Shown one piece after another: positions 43,130 through 50,401 of a stretch of 64,000 nt of DNA. Position 1 is the first letter of the stretch; every line of letters starts with the position of its first letter. This DNA comes from Sphingomonas bacterium. Its GTDB lineage: Bacteria; Pseudomonadota; Alphaproteobacteria; Sphingomonadales; Sphingomonadaceae. The notes beneath the pieces were generated by a model. The model was not told where the DNA came from and searched no databases. It was given only the letters and a program-made list of their open reading frames with translations. A program made the translations under genes and the position numbers. The DNA is taken from NCBI RefSeq assembly GCF_028289855.1, contig NZ_JAQGKZ010000067.1, forward strand, positions 1-64,000, given 5' to 3'.

Positions 43130-44659
43130 ATGGCTGAATATCTCGCACCCGGCGTGTTCATCGAGGAGATCGAGCGCGGTCCGCGGCCGATCGAAGGCGT
43201 TTCGACCAGTACCGCCGCGTTTCTCGGCGAGACCGAACGCGGCCAGACCTGGCCGCGGCTGGTCACCAATTTCAACGACTATCGCCGCTATTTCGGCACG
43301 TCGTTCGCCGACGGCAAATTCATGCCCGACGCGGTGTCGGGCTTCTTCGAAAATGGCGGGCAGCGCGCGTATATCTGCCGCATCGTCGGCGCGGGCGCGA
43401 CGCCCGCGACGGTCGATCTCGGCGGGCTGACGATCACCGCCAAGGGCCCCGGCGACGCGGGCAACCGGATATTCGCCAAGGTGGTCGACAGCAGCACGAC
43501 GCGATCGACCGGCCCGGTCGGCTTCCGCCTGCAAGTCGCCTATTTCCAGACGCCGCTGACATCGGGCACCTATCCCGATCCGTTCGATCCTACGTCGCCG
43601 CACTTTCCCGCACCCACCGTGCGCGAGGATTTCGACGATCTGGTGTGGGACGATCCCACCTCGCCAGACTATTTCGTCAAGCGGCTGGAGACGGCGAGCG
43701 CGTTGGTCGCGGTTACCGCGGCGGTCGCGCTGGCGGCGCAGCCGACGGGAGCTTTCACGCAATTGGCCGGCGGCACCGACGCCCCCGCCGCGCCCGGCCT
43801 GCCCGAATTCAAGGGTGAGAATGCCGACACGAGTCTCCGGACCGGCCTGTCCGCGCTCGAACTCGACGAGTTCCGCGACGTCGCGTTGGTCTATGCGCCC
43901 GCCGCCGACGATACCGTCGCGAAGGAAGTCTATGAGCATTGCGAGCGCAGCAAGTTCCGCTTCGCGGTGATCGATCCGCACAAGAGCAGCGCCGACGTCT
44001 CGCTGATCACGCCGCGCGACAATTGGGACACCGAATATGCCGCTTTCTATTATCCGTGGATCGGCGTCGCCGATCTGCGCAGCGGGCAGAAGAAGATGGT
44101 GCCGCCGGGCGGGCACGTGCTCGGCCTCTACGCGCGCACCGACGTCACGCGCGGGGTGTGGAAGGCGCCGGCCAACGACACGCTGAGCGGCGTGTTCGAC
44201 CTCGAATATCTGGTCAACGACCAGATGCAGCAGATGCTCAACCCCAACGGGGTCAACGCCATCCGCAAGTTTCCGGGGCGCGGCATCCGGGTGTGGGGTG
44301 CGCGCACGCTGTCGTCCAATTCGCTGTGGAAATATGTCAGCGTGCGGCGGCTGTTCATCTTCCTCGAACGGTCGATCTACGAGGGTACGCAATGGGTCGT
44401 GTTCGAGCCCAACGACGAGCGGTTGTGGGAACGCGTCAAGGATACGATCCGGCTGTTCCTGCGCACCCAGTGGCGCAACGGCGCGCTGATGGGGGTGACC
44501 GAGGACCAGGCCTTCACCATCGCGTGCGACCGCTCGACGATGACGCAGGACGACATCCTGAACGGCCGGCTGATCTGCGAAATCGGCATCGCGCCGGTCC
44601 GCCCGGCCGAATTCGTCGTCTTCCGGATCTTCCAGAACACCGCCGAAGCGCAGAGCTGA
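43130..44659 (+). CDS. Contractile tail sheath protein
   Basis: This 509-residue protein carries the phage tail sheath N-terminus EYLAPGVFIEEIERGPRPIEGVSTS and the conserved C-terminal domain (WGARTLSSNSLWKYVSVRRL, FIFLERSIYEGTQWVVFEPN, AFTIACDRSTMTQDDILNGR, PVRPAEFVVFRI). It forms the outer contractile layer that drives the tube. GGAGGACGAC precedes the ATG. Only one sheath gene is present, against three in PVC and Afp, so the sheath is probably a homopolymer. Confidence 0.95.
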   Translation: MAEYLAPGVFIEEIERGPRPIEGVSTSTAAFLGETERGQTWPRLVTNFNDYRRYFGTSFADGKFMPDAVSGFFENGGQRAYICRIVGAGATPATVDLGGLTITAKGPGDAGNRIFAKVVDSSTTRSTGPVGFRLQVAYFQTPLTSGTYPDPFDPTSPHFPAPTVREDFDDLVWDDPTSPDYFVKRLETASALVAVTAAVALAAQPTGAFTQLAGGTDAPAAPGLPEFKGENADTSLRTGLSALELDEFRDVALVYAPAADDTVAKEVYEHCERSKFRFAVIDPHKSSADVSLITPRDNWDTEYAAFYYPWIGVADLRSGQKKMVPPGGHVLGLYARTDVTRGVWKAPANDTLSGVFDLEYLVNDQMQQMLNPNGVNAIRKFPGRGIRVWGARTLSSNSLWKYVSVRRLFIFLERSIYEGTQWVVFEPNDERLWERVKDTIRLFLRTQWRNGALMGVTEDQAFTIACDRSTMTQDDILNGRLICEIGIAPVRPAEFVVFRIFQNTAEAQS

Positions 44660-44681
44660 CGGCGCCAGCAGGAGACGTTTC

Positions 44682-45116
44682 ATGGCACGCAACGACCCTA
44701 TCCGGAACATGAAGTTCCGGGTCGAGATCGACCAGATCACGCAAGGCTATTTCAGCGAAGTGATGATCGGCGAAACCTCGAACGAAGCGATCGACTATCG
44801 TGAAGGCACCGACCCGACGCATGTCCGCAAGCTGCCGGGGCTGACCAAGTACGGGAACATCACGCTCAAATGGGGCGTGACCGATTCCACCGAGCTCTAC
44901 GACTGGCACAAGAAGGTCGTCGGCGGCGGGATCAAGGACGCGCGCAAGACGGTCAAGATCGTCGTCATCGACGAATCCGGCGCCGACAAGGCGAGCTTCC
45001 TCGTGTCCGAGGCGTGGCCGACCAAATACGACCCGAGCGACCTCAACGGCAAGGGCAACGAGGTCTTCATCGAGCTGCTCGAGCTGGTCAACGAAGGCAT
45101 CGAGCGCAGCAAATAG
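44682..45116 (+). CDS. Tail tube protein (T4 gp19-like), first copy
   Basis: This 144-residue protein has the gp19/Hcp-like beta-barrel pattern (MKFRVEIDQITQGYFSEVMI, THVRKLPGLTKYGNITLKWG, VFIELLELVNEGIERSK). It polymerises as hexameric rings to form the inner tube. GGAGACG precedes the ATG, 22 bases after the sheath stop. By analogy with Pvc1 it should be the bulk tube subunit, while the copy at 45726 joins the baseplate. Confidence 0.93.
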   Translation: MARNDPIRNMKFRVEIDQITQGYFSEVMIGETSNEAIDYREGTDPTHVRKLPGLTKYGNITLKWGVTDSTELYDWHKKVVGGGIKDARKTVKIVVIDESGADKASFLVSEAWPTKYDPSDLNGKGNEVFIELLELVNEGIERSK

Positions 45117-45146
45117 CCGATAGCCAAGCAACCGTAGGAGGCCGCC

Positions 45147-45545
45147 ATGGACCGTATTTCAACGGCCGGGTTCAAGACCGAAATCGACTTCACGCTGCCC
45201 AAGGGGTTCATCGACGAGACCGGCGTGCTGCACAAACGCGGCGTCATGCGGCTGGCAACCGCAGCCGACGAGATCCTGCCGCTGCGCGACCCGCGCGTGC
45301 AGGCCAACCCCGCCTATCTCACGGTCATCGTGCTGGCGCGCGTGGTCACCGCCTTGGGCAGCGTGGCGCATATCGACACCCAGTTGATCGAATCCCTGTT
45401 CGCCTGCGACATCGAATATCTTCGCCGGCTGTACGAGGAGATCAACGCGGCCGAGGAGCCCGATGCCGCGCTCGTCCAGCCCGCCGCGGCGGCCAGGGCC
45501 AATGGGCGGACGGCGGGGGGCCTGACCGTCCTGGGGGAAGCTTGA
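45147..45545 (+). CDS. Tail-assembly-chaperone-like protein
   Basis: This 132-residue protein lies directly after the tube gene, with TAGGAGG before the ATG. Patterns such as TEIDFTLPKGFIDETGVLHK, RGVMRLATAADEILPLRDPR and NPAYLTVIVLARVVTALGSV resemble phage tail assembly (TAC/gpG-type) proteins. A slippery heptamer at 45515-45521 is in the right phase for a -1 shift into the next frame, and the stop overlaps the next ATG (TGATG). It probably chaperones tube or tape-measure assembly in the cytoplasm. Confidence 0.78.
   Translation: MDRISTAGFKTEIDFTLPKGFIDETGVLHKRGVMRLATAADEILPLRDPRVQANPAYLTVIVLARVVTALGSVAHIDTQLIESLFACDIEYLRRLYEEINAAEEPDAALVQPAAAARANGRTAGGLTVLGEA
45515..45521 (+). other. Candidate programmed -1 ribosomal frameshift site
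   Basis: The zero-frame codons GCG GGG GGC contain G-GGG-GGC, which fits X-XXY-YYZ exactly in phase. A -1 slip continues without a stop into the frame of the 59-residue protein at 45545, giving a fusion of about 192 residues. This is the gpG/gpGT arrangement of phage tail chaperones. A G-rich run followed by CCCC downstream could add structure. Whether slippage occurs is untested. Confidence 0.5.
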
Positions 45546-45724
45546 TGGCCTACCCCGTGGCCGATCTGTACGGGGAAATGGCGTTCATCGCCGCGCATTT
45601 CCATTGGAGCAGCGAGACGCTGCTGACGATGGAGCATGGCGAGCGCCGCCGCTGGTGCCGCGAGATTTCGCGGATCAACCGCATGCTCGGCGCGAGCAGC
45701 GATAACCCGTTCGCAGGGATCTGA
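45545..45724 (+). CDS. Small DUF6760-like eCIS protein / chaperone frame 2
   Basis: This 59-residue frame starts at an ATG overlapping the previous stop (TGATG). Its sequence (MAYPVADLYGEMAFIAAHFH, HGERRRWCREISRINRML) matches the short proteins that follow tail chaperones in eCIS and tailed phages. It can be made by re-initiation at 45545 or as the C-terminal part of a -1 frameshift product. The open frame extends far upstream in this phase, as a frameshift product would need. Confidence 0.75.
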   Translation: MAYPVADLYGEMAFIAAHFHWSSETLLTMEHGERRRWCREISRINRMLGASSDNPFAGI

Positions 45725-45725
45725 C

Positions 45726-46166
45726 ATGGGCGGCCCCTATTCCGGCTTTCGCTTCGTCGTGCTGGTCGACCAGCTCGAAGCCGGCGGCTTCGCCAAGGTC
45801 CGCGGCCTTACGCGCGAGACGAAGGTCGAGAGCTTTCGCGAGGGCGGGGTCAACGACCATGAGCACAAGCTCGCCTCGCTCACCACCTACGGCAACCTCG
45901 TGCTCGAACGCGGGCTGGCCGATCCGTTGCTCTATGTCTGGCACCAGGCGGTGGTCGAGGGCGTGATCAAGCGCGCCGTCATCACGATCTCGCTGCGCGA
46001 TGCCGAGGACAAGACGGTGTGGAGCTGGAACGTGCTCAACGCCTATCCGGTCAAATGGTCGGTGACCGATCTGGACGCCAATTCGGGCCAGGTCGCCGCC
46101 GAATCGGTCGAATTCGCGCATACCGGCTTTCTGTTGCGGCCCGGGCTCGGGAGTATCGGGCTGTGA
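45726..46166 (+). CDS. Tail tube protein (T4 gp19-like), second copy (Pvc5-like)
   Basis: This 146-residue gp19-family protein (SGFRFVVLVDQLEAGGFAKV, KLASLTTYGNLVLERGLADP, AESVEFAHTGFLLRPG) diverges from the tube protein at 44682. In Afp and PVC the equivalent second tube protein forms the adaptor ring between the tube and the LysM/hub proteins. It starts one base after the stop of the preceding small gene and its stop overlaps the next GTG start (GTGA). Confidence 0.9.
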   Translation: MGGPYSGFRFVVLVDQLEAGGFAKVRGLTRETKVESFREGGVNDHEHKLASLTTYGNLVLERGLADPLLYVWHQAVVEGVIKRAVITISLRDAEDKTVWSWNVLNAYPVKWSVTDLDANSGQVAAESVEFAHTGFLLRPGLGSIGL

Positions 46167-47236
46167 CGCCGCGCGCGCCGCTCGGGCTGGTCAGGCCGCT
46201 CGCCGCGACGATCGCGCCGCCGGGCTCGCCCGTCCCCGCCGCGCGGCGACGTGGCGAGAAACTGTCGTGGCGGCACGCGCTGGCTGCGGCGGCGAGCGCC
46301 CCGACGAACCGCCTCGAGGTCCACCATCACTGGCCGCTGACCGTCACCTTATTGTTCGGCGTGGCGCGGGCAGAGCCGGCCGCGCCGCCGAGCCGAGCCG
46401 CCCCCCACGCGGTGCCGACGCCGTTCGCGCGACCGACGCCGGCCGGGACGCTCATGGTGTGGGAGCGCCGCACGCCGCGCGATACCGCAAGGCCCGCGCG
46501 CTCGGGCGACGAGACGCCATCGAGCCGGCCAGCCCTTGCATCGCCATCGGCTCTCGCTTTGGCGCCGCGTGCGGCCGTGGTTGACGCTATACCGGTGTTC
46601 GCCCGCACGTTGCATAGGCTGGTCGAGCAGCGCTGGCGGCACACGCGGACGGTGCGGCACTTGCCGTCCGACCTGCGCGAGGGCATTGCTCCCGTGTCGC
46701 CGGCTGGCCGCGCGGCGGCGGCAATCCACTATGCGCGGCACAGCGACACCGCCGCACTTTCTGTGCCTGCCGCACGCCGCCGGGCGGCACATTTCTCCGC
46801 GCCGATGCGTCCGGCGGAGCGGCCGCTATTCGCCAGCGATCCGCTGGTGCATCGCTCGCTCCGCCGTATCCCGGTCACGCCGCTGGTCGCGCGTGGCCGC
46901 TGGACCGCCGCGGCACCGATCGGCATGCGCGCGCCCAGCCCGGTCCGGGCCGCCGCCGAGATCGTCCAATCGCGCGGCGTCCGTCCAGCGCGCGCGCGCG
47001 TCGCTGAGCAGGTCTGGCACGGTGGCAGGAGCGGCGCCGACGCGACGGCGTTGGCGCAGCCCTTCGCGCCCGTTTTTTCGGCGCCCGGCGCGGCGGCCCC
47101 GGCAATCGCTTTCGCGCCTGCGTCGCCAGCCGCGTCGCCCGCGCCGGCCGCGCCCGACGTCAACCGGCTGGTCGACGAGGTCATGCGCCGGATCGAGCGC
47201 CAGACTCGCCAAGACCGCTTGCGCAGGGGGCTGTAA
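46163..47236 (+). CDS. Pro/Ala/Arg-rich eCIS protein with conserved C-terminal helix
   Basis: This 357-residue protein starts at GTG overlapping the tube-2 stop. Residues 1-320 are low-complexity and rich in Pro, Ala, Arg and Ser. Only the last 30 residues look ordered: DVNRLVDEVMRRIERQTRQD followed by RLRRGL, a charged amphipathic helix. The gene occupies the slot of the small Pvc6/Afp6 protein between tube 2 and the LysM protein. The long disordered part is unusual for that slot and may be a tether or spacer. Its coding status is supported by the coupled overlaps on both sides. Confidence 0.7.
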   Translation: MTPRAPLGLVRPLAATIAPPGSPVPAARRRGEKLSWRHALAAAASAPTNRLEVHHHWPLTVTLLFGVARAEPAAPPSRAAPHAVPTPFARPTPAGTLMVWERRTPRDTARPARSGDETPSSRPALASPSALALAPRAAVVDAIPVFARTLHRLVEQRWRHTRTVRHLPSDLREGIAPVSPAGRAAAAIHYARHSDTAALSVPAARRRAAHFSAPMRPAERPLFASDPLVHRSLRRIPVTPLVARGRWTAAAPIGMRAPSPVRAAAEIVQSRGVRPARARVAEQVWHGGRSGADATALAQPFAPVFSAPGAAAPAIAFAPASPAASPAPAAPDVNRLVDEVMRRIERQTRQDRLRRGL

Positions 47237-47946
47237 TGTTCGGCAAGAGCCTCGAAAAAGCCTATATCGAAGTGCTTGCCGGCGACAATGCCGGCAAGCA
47301 GATCAAGGTGTTGTTCAATCCGGCGGAATACAGCCTGGAGCGCAGCAACGCCTACAAGACGACCCCGCTTCCCGGGCTCGGCGGGCCGCTGATCCAGTTC
47401 GTCAACGGCGACGCCGCTACCCTGTCGATGGATCTGTTCCTCGACGATTGGACCGATCCCAACGGCCCGCCCGGCGATTTCCTGCCGTTCGCCTCGGGCA
47501 GCGGCAAGAGCGTCAAGGATCGGATCGACGAGATCACCTTGCTGCTCGACATCGACCCCCAATTGCATGCACCACCGCCGGTGCGGTTCGTGTGGGGGCC
47601 GCTGCGATTCAGGGCGGTGGTCGAGAAGCTCAGCCGCAAACCTTCGCTGTTCCGCCCCGATGGCACGCCCGCGCGTGCTCACCTGACGATCTCGTTCAAG
47701 GGTTTCACGCCGTATGACGAAGACGCCCCCAAGGTGCGGCTGGAATCGGCGGACAAGACCAAACGCCGCCAGATCGGTGCCGCCGAGACGATCTGGGAGA
47801 TTGCCGACACCGAATATGGCGACCCGCGCCATTGGCGGGTGATCGCCGCCGCAAGCGATGTCGACGATCCGCGCGCGCTGGTCCCGGGCGACTGGCTGAA
47901 GGTCCCGCCGCTGGAGGTGAGCAATGCTCTTAACCGGGCCAACTAG
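47236..47946 (+). CDS. LysM baseplate protein (Pvc7 / gp53-like)
   Basis: This 236-residue protein has an N-terminal beta domain (FNPAEYSLERSNAYKT, LSMDLFLDDWTD, RFVWGPLRFRAVVEKLSR, AHLTISFKGFTPY) and a C-terminal LysM of about 50 residues (ETIWEIADTEYGDPRHWRVI, ALVPGDWLKVPP). Pvc7 and T4 gp53 homologues lock the tube base to the baseplate. It has a TAATG overlap with the gene before and a 23-base overlap with the hub gene after. Confidence 0.9.
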   Translation: MFGKSLEKAYIEVLAGDNAGKQIKVLFNPAEYSLERSNAYKTTPLPGLGGPLIQFVNGDAATLSMDLFLDDWTDPNGPPGDFLPFASGSGKSVKDRIDEITLLLDIDPQLHAPPPVRFVWGPLRFRAVVEKLSRKPSLFRPDGTPARAHLTISFKGFTPYDEDAPKVRLESADKTKRRQIGAAETIWEIADTEYGDPRHWRVIAAASDVDDPRALVPGDWLKVPPLEVSNALNRAN

Positions 47947-49051
47947 CGCGCAGAACAGTCTCTACGTCCCCGGCGCGTCGATCGCGATCGGCGGCGGCGA
48001 CGTCGACATGCGCGAGCAACACGGGCTCGATTTCACGCAGGTCGAGGTCGACCTGGCGGTGAGCATGCCTGGCGCGTTCCGCTTCACCATCCCGCACGCC
48101 TTCGACGTGCAGAAAAGCGATTTCTTCACGCCCAGCGGTAAGCCGTTGATGCCGCTGCTCGGACTCGGCCAACCCGTCCGGGTCAAGATGGGCTATGGCG
48201 ACCGTGCGGGCCAGACGCTGCTGATCTCGGGCTTCATCAACCAGATCTCGACCAGCTTCGCCGAAGGTGGGGCGCCCGAGATCGAGGTGTCGGGGCTCGA
48301 CATCCTCCAGGTCATGACGTTCGACACGACCGAGCATCGGCTCCAGGATAAGTCGATGCGCGACGCGGTCAACGAAGTCGCGCGGGCCTATAGCGTCAAC
48401 CTCGATTTCTCCGGCACCGCGCCGGAATCGATCACGCTCGATGCCAACCTCCAGAACGACCTCGAATTCCTGCGCAAGGTTGCCGAGCAATATACCGCCA
48501 AGTCCAAGCAAAAATGGGAATTCTTCATCCGCGCCGGGTCCGGCCGCGATACTTTGGTGTTCCGCCCCCGCACCGACCCCAAAACGTCGCCCGTGGAGCT
48601 CCACTGGGGCAGCGACCTGATCAGCTTCAAGCCCGACATCGACCTCGGCAAGCAAGTCAAACGGTTCGAGATCCTCGGCTGGGACGAGGTCAAGAAAGAG
48701 AAGATCGTCGGCGTCGCCACCGCCGATAAGGGCAATAAGGGCGAGCCGTCGGGCGGCGATATCATCGCGCAGGCGTTCGGCCGCACCGCCGTCCGCCGCG
48801 AGCGGCGCGCGGTCAAGTCGAAGGACGAGGCCGACAAGATGGCGCAGACCGAGCTCGACAAGCTGACCAACAATTTGATGAAAGGTGAAGGCGAGACGTT
48901 CGGCCTGCCCGACCTGCTGCCCGATACCAGCGTGAAGCTGAGCGGGATCGGCAACCAGTTCAACAATTGCTATTACGTCACCAAGACCACGCATCGTTAC
49001 GATGGCGCGGGATACCGGACCAAATTTTCGGTCGAGCGGCCGGTGTCATGA
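47924..49051 (+). CDS. Baseplate hub protein (phage gpD / T4 gp27 / VgrG N-terminus-like)
   Basis: This 375-residue protein resembles late-control protein D: an opening beta-barrel with FTQVEVDLAVSMPGAFRFTI and VRVKMGYGDRAGQTLLISGF, then the helical LQDKSMRDAVNEVARAY part and NDLEFLRKVAEQYTAKSKQK. It forms a trimeric hub beneath the tube. An AGGTGAGCA ribosome site lies inside the LysM gene. In PVC the hub and spike are fused in Pvc8; here they are two separate genes joined by an ATGA overlap. Confidence 0.88.
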   Translation: MLLTGPTSAQNSLYVPGASIAIGGGDVDMREQHGLDFTQVEVDLAVSMPGAFRFTIPHAFDVQKSDFFTPSGKPLMPLLGLGQPVRVKMGYGDRAGQTLLISGFINQISTSFAEGGAPEIEVSGLDILQVMTFDTTEHRLQDKSMRDAVNEVARAYSVNLDFSGTAPESITLDANLQNDLEFLRKVAEQYTAKSKQKWEFFIRAGSGRDTLVFRPRTDPKTSPVELHWGSDLISFKPDIDLGKQVKRFEILGWDEVKKEKIVGVATADKGNKGEPSGGDIIAQAFGRTAVRRERRAVKSKDEADKMAQTELDKLTNNLMKGEGETFGLPDLLPDTSVKLSGIGNQFNNCYYVTKTTHRYDGAGYRTKFSVERPVS

Positions 49052-49683
49052 CCGCGTTGATGGACCAGCTCGAATCGCATCGCGAGGTCGGCGGCGCGAT
49101 TGTGGGGGTTGCGGTCGGGACCGTCACCGCCAATGACGATCCGCAGGGGCTCGGCCGGGTCAAGCTCAACTTTCCGTGGCGCGAAGCGAGCTTCACGACC
49201 GACTGGGTGCGCTGCGTCGCGCCGATGGCCGGGGCGGGGCGCGGCGCCTATTTCATCCCCGAGGTCGGCGACGAAGTGCTCGTTGCGTTCGAGCGCGAAG
49301 ACATCCGCAAGCCCTATGTGCTGGGCGCGCTGTGGAGCGATACCGACAAGCCGCCCGACGCCAATGACAGCAAGAAGAACGACCACCGCGTGATCAAGTC
49401 GCGCAAGGGCCACATGCTGCAGTTCGACGACAGCGCCGCCAAGGGTGTCATCACCGTCCAGTTAAGCGACGGCAAGAAGGTCGAGATCGACGACGACGGC
49501 ATCCGCATCACTGACACGACCAACAGCATCAAGATCGACACCAAGAGCGGCGCGATCAGCATCGAAGCGACAGCCAGTCTGTCGCTCAAGGCGCCCCAGA
49601 TCACGATCGAGGCGTCGGGCACGCTGGAGCTTAAGGGCGGGGGGTCGCTGAGCGCGTCCGCTGGCGTGGTGAGGATCAACTGA
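49048..49683 (+). CDS. Central spike protein (gpV / gp5 OB-fold)
   Basis: This 211-residue protein has the gp5/gpV OB-fold (GVAVGTVTANDDPQGLGRVK, TDWVRCVAPMAGAGRGAYFI, PEVGDEVLVAFEREDIRKPY, VLGALWSDTDKPP). A triple-stranded beta-helix-like tail follows, with short repeats (KVEIDDDGIRITDT, SIKIDTKSGAISIEA, SLSLKAPQITIEASG). It is the membrane-piercing shaft that carries the PAAR tip. No lysozyme domain is present. Confidence 0.92.
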   Translation: MTALMDQLESHREVGGAIVGVAVGTVTANDDPQGLGRVKLNFPWREASFTTDWVRCVAPMAGAGRGAYFIPEVGDEVLVAFEREDIRKPYVLGALWSDTDKPPDANDSKKNDHRVIKSRKGHMLQFDDSAAKGVITVQLSDGKKVEIDDDGIRITDTTNSIKIDTKSGAISIEATASLSLKAPQITIEASGTLELKGGGSLSASAGVVRIN

Positions 49684-49982
49684 TGGGCCAGCCAGCCGCC
49701 CGCGTCGGCGATCCCACCAGCCATGGCACCCCGCTCGGCCCCGGGCCTGGCGCGCCGACCGTACTAATCGGCGGCCAGCCGGCCTGGCGGGCGGGCGGGG
49801 ATACGCACGTCTGCCCGCTGGTCGATGGGGTCAAGCCGCATGTCGGTGGGGTCGTCGCGGTCGGCAGCGCGACCGTGCTGATCGCTGGCATGCCCGCGGC
49901 GCGGCAAGGCGACATGGTGGTCGAGGCGGGCGCCCCCAACGCAATCGCGATGGGCGCGCCCACCGTGCTGATCGGAGGCTGA
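49683..49982 (+). CDS. PAAR-domain spike tip protein
   Basis: This 99-residue PAAR protein has P-A-A-R-V-G-D (residues 4-10), the repeated G-x-P-T-V-L-I-G-G pattern, a Cys/His set (THVCPLVDGVKPHVGG) suited to metal binding at the cone tip, and AARQGDMVVE. It caps the spike trimer. TGATG overlap couples it to the spike gene. There is no C-terminal toxin extension. Confidence 0.93.
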   Translation: MGQPAARVGDPTSHGTPLGPGPGAPTVLIGGQPAWRAGGDTHVCPLVDGVKPHVGGVVAVGSATVLIAGMPAARQGDMVVEAGAPNAIAMGAPTVLIGG

Positions 49983-49984
49983 GC

Positions 49985-50401
49985 ATGGACGCCCAGGGAC
50001 AGCGCGACTTTCTCGGCGTCGGCTGGCGGTTTCCGGTCGCGACCGATCCCGCCAACGGCGATGTCGCGCTGTCGGGCTATGGCCGCGACATTAAGGAAGC
50101 GATCCGCATCATCCTGCAGACCGCCCGGGGCGAACGCGTGATGCGCCCGCGCTTCGGCTGCGGAATCCACGATCTGGTGTTCGAGGAAATGAGCACCACC
50201 ACGCTCTACGCGGTCGAACAGGCGGTGCGCGACGCGCTCCACACGTACGAGCCGCGGATCGAACTGCTCGGCGTCAAGGTCGATCCGATCGGCGCGCTCG
50301 ACGGCGTGCTGCTGGTGGCGATCGACTATCGCGTGCGCCGCACCAACCAGACCGACAATCTGGTCTACCCGTTCTACTTCAAGGAGAGCGGCGCGCCATG
50401 A
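49985..50401 (+). CDS. gp25-like baseplate wedge protein
   Basis: This 138-residue gp25/lysozyme-like (PF04965) wedge protein has FLGVGWRFPV, DIKEAIRIILQTARGERVMR, RPRFGCGIHDLVFEEMSTTT and VAIDYRVRRTNQTDNLVYPF. It links the baseplate to the first sheath ring (Pvc9 role). CGGAGGCTGAGC precedes the ATG, and the stop overlaps the next start (ATGA). Confidence 0.94.
   Translation: MDAQGQRDFLGVGWRFPVATDPANGDVALSGYGRDIKEAIRIILQTARGERVMRPRFGCGIHDLVFEEMSTTTLYAVEQAVRDALHTYEPRIELLGVKVDPIGALDGVLLVAIDYRVRRTNQTDNLVYPFYFKESGAP

Noticed and set aside
42590-44740. 716-codon minus-strand frame opposite the sheath gene
   Set aside because: The sheath on the plus strand is unmistakable, and the antisense product has only Asp/Arg/Leu-biased sequence.
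45531-45538. Second G-run (CTGGGGGA) as an additional frameshift site
   Set aside because: In the zero frame it reads CTG GGG GAA, which does not fit X-XXY-YYZ.
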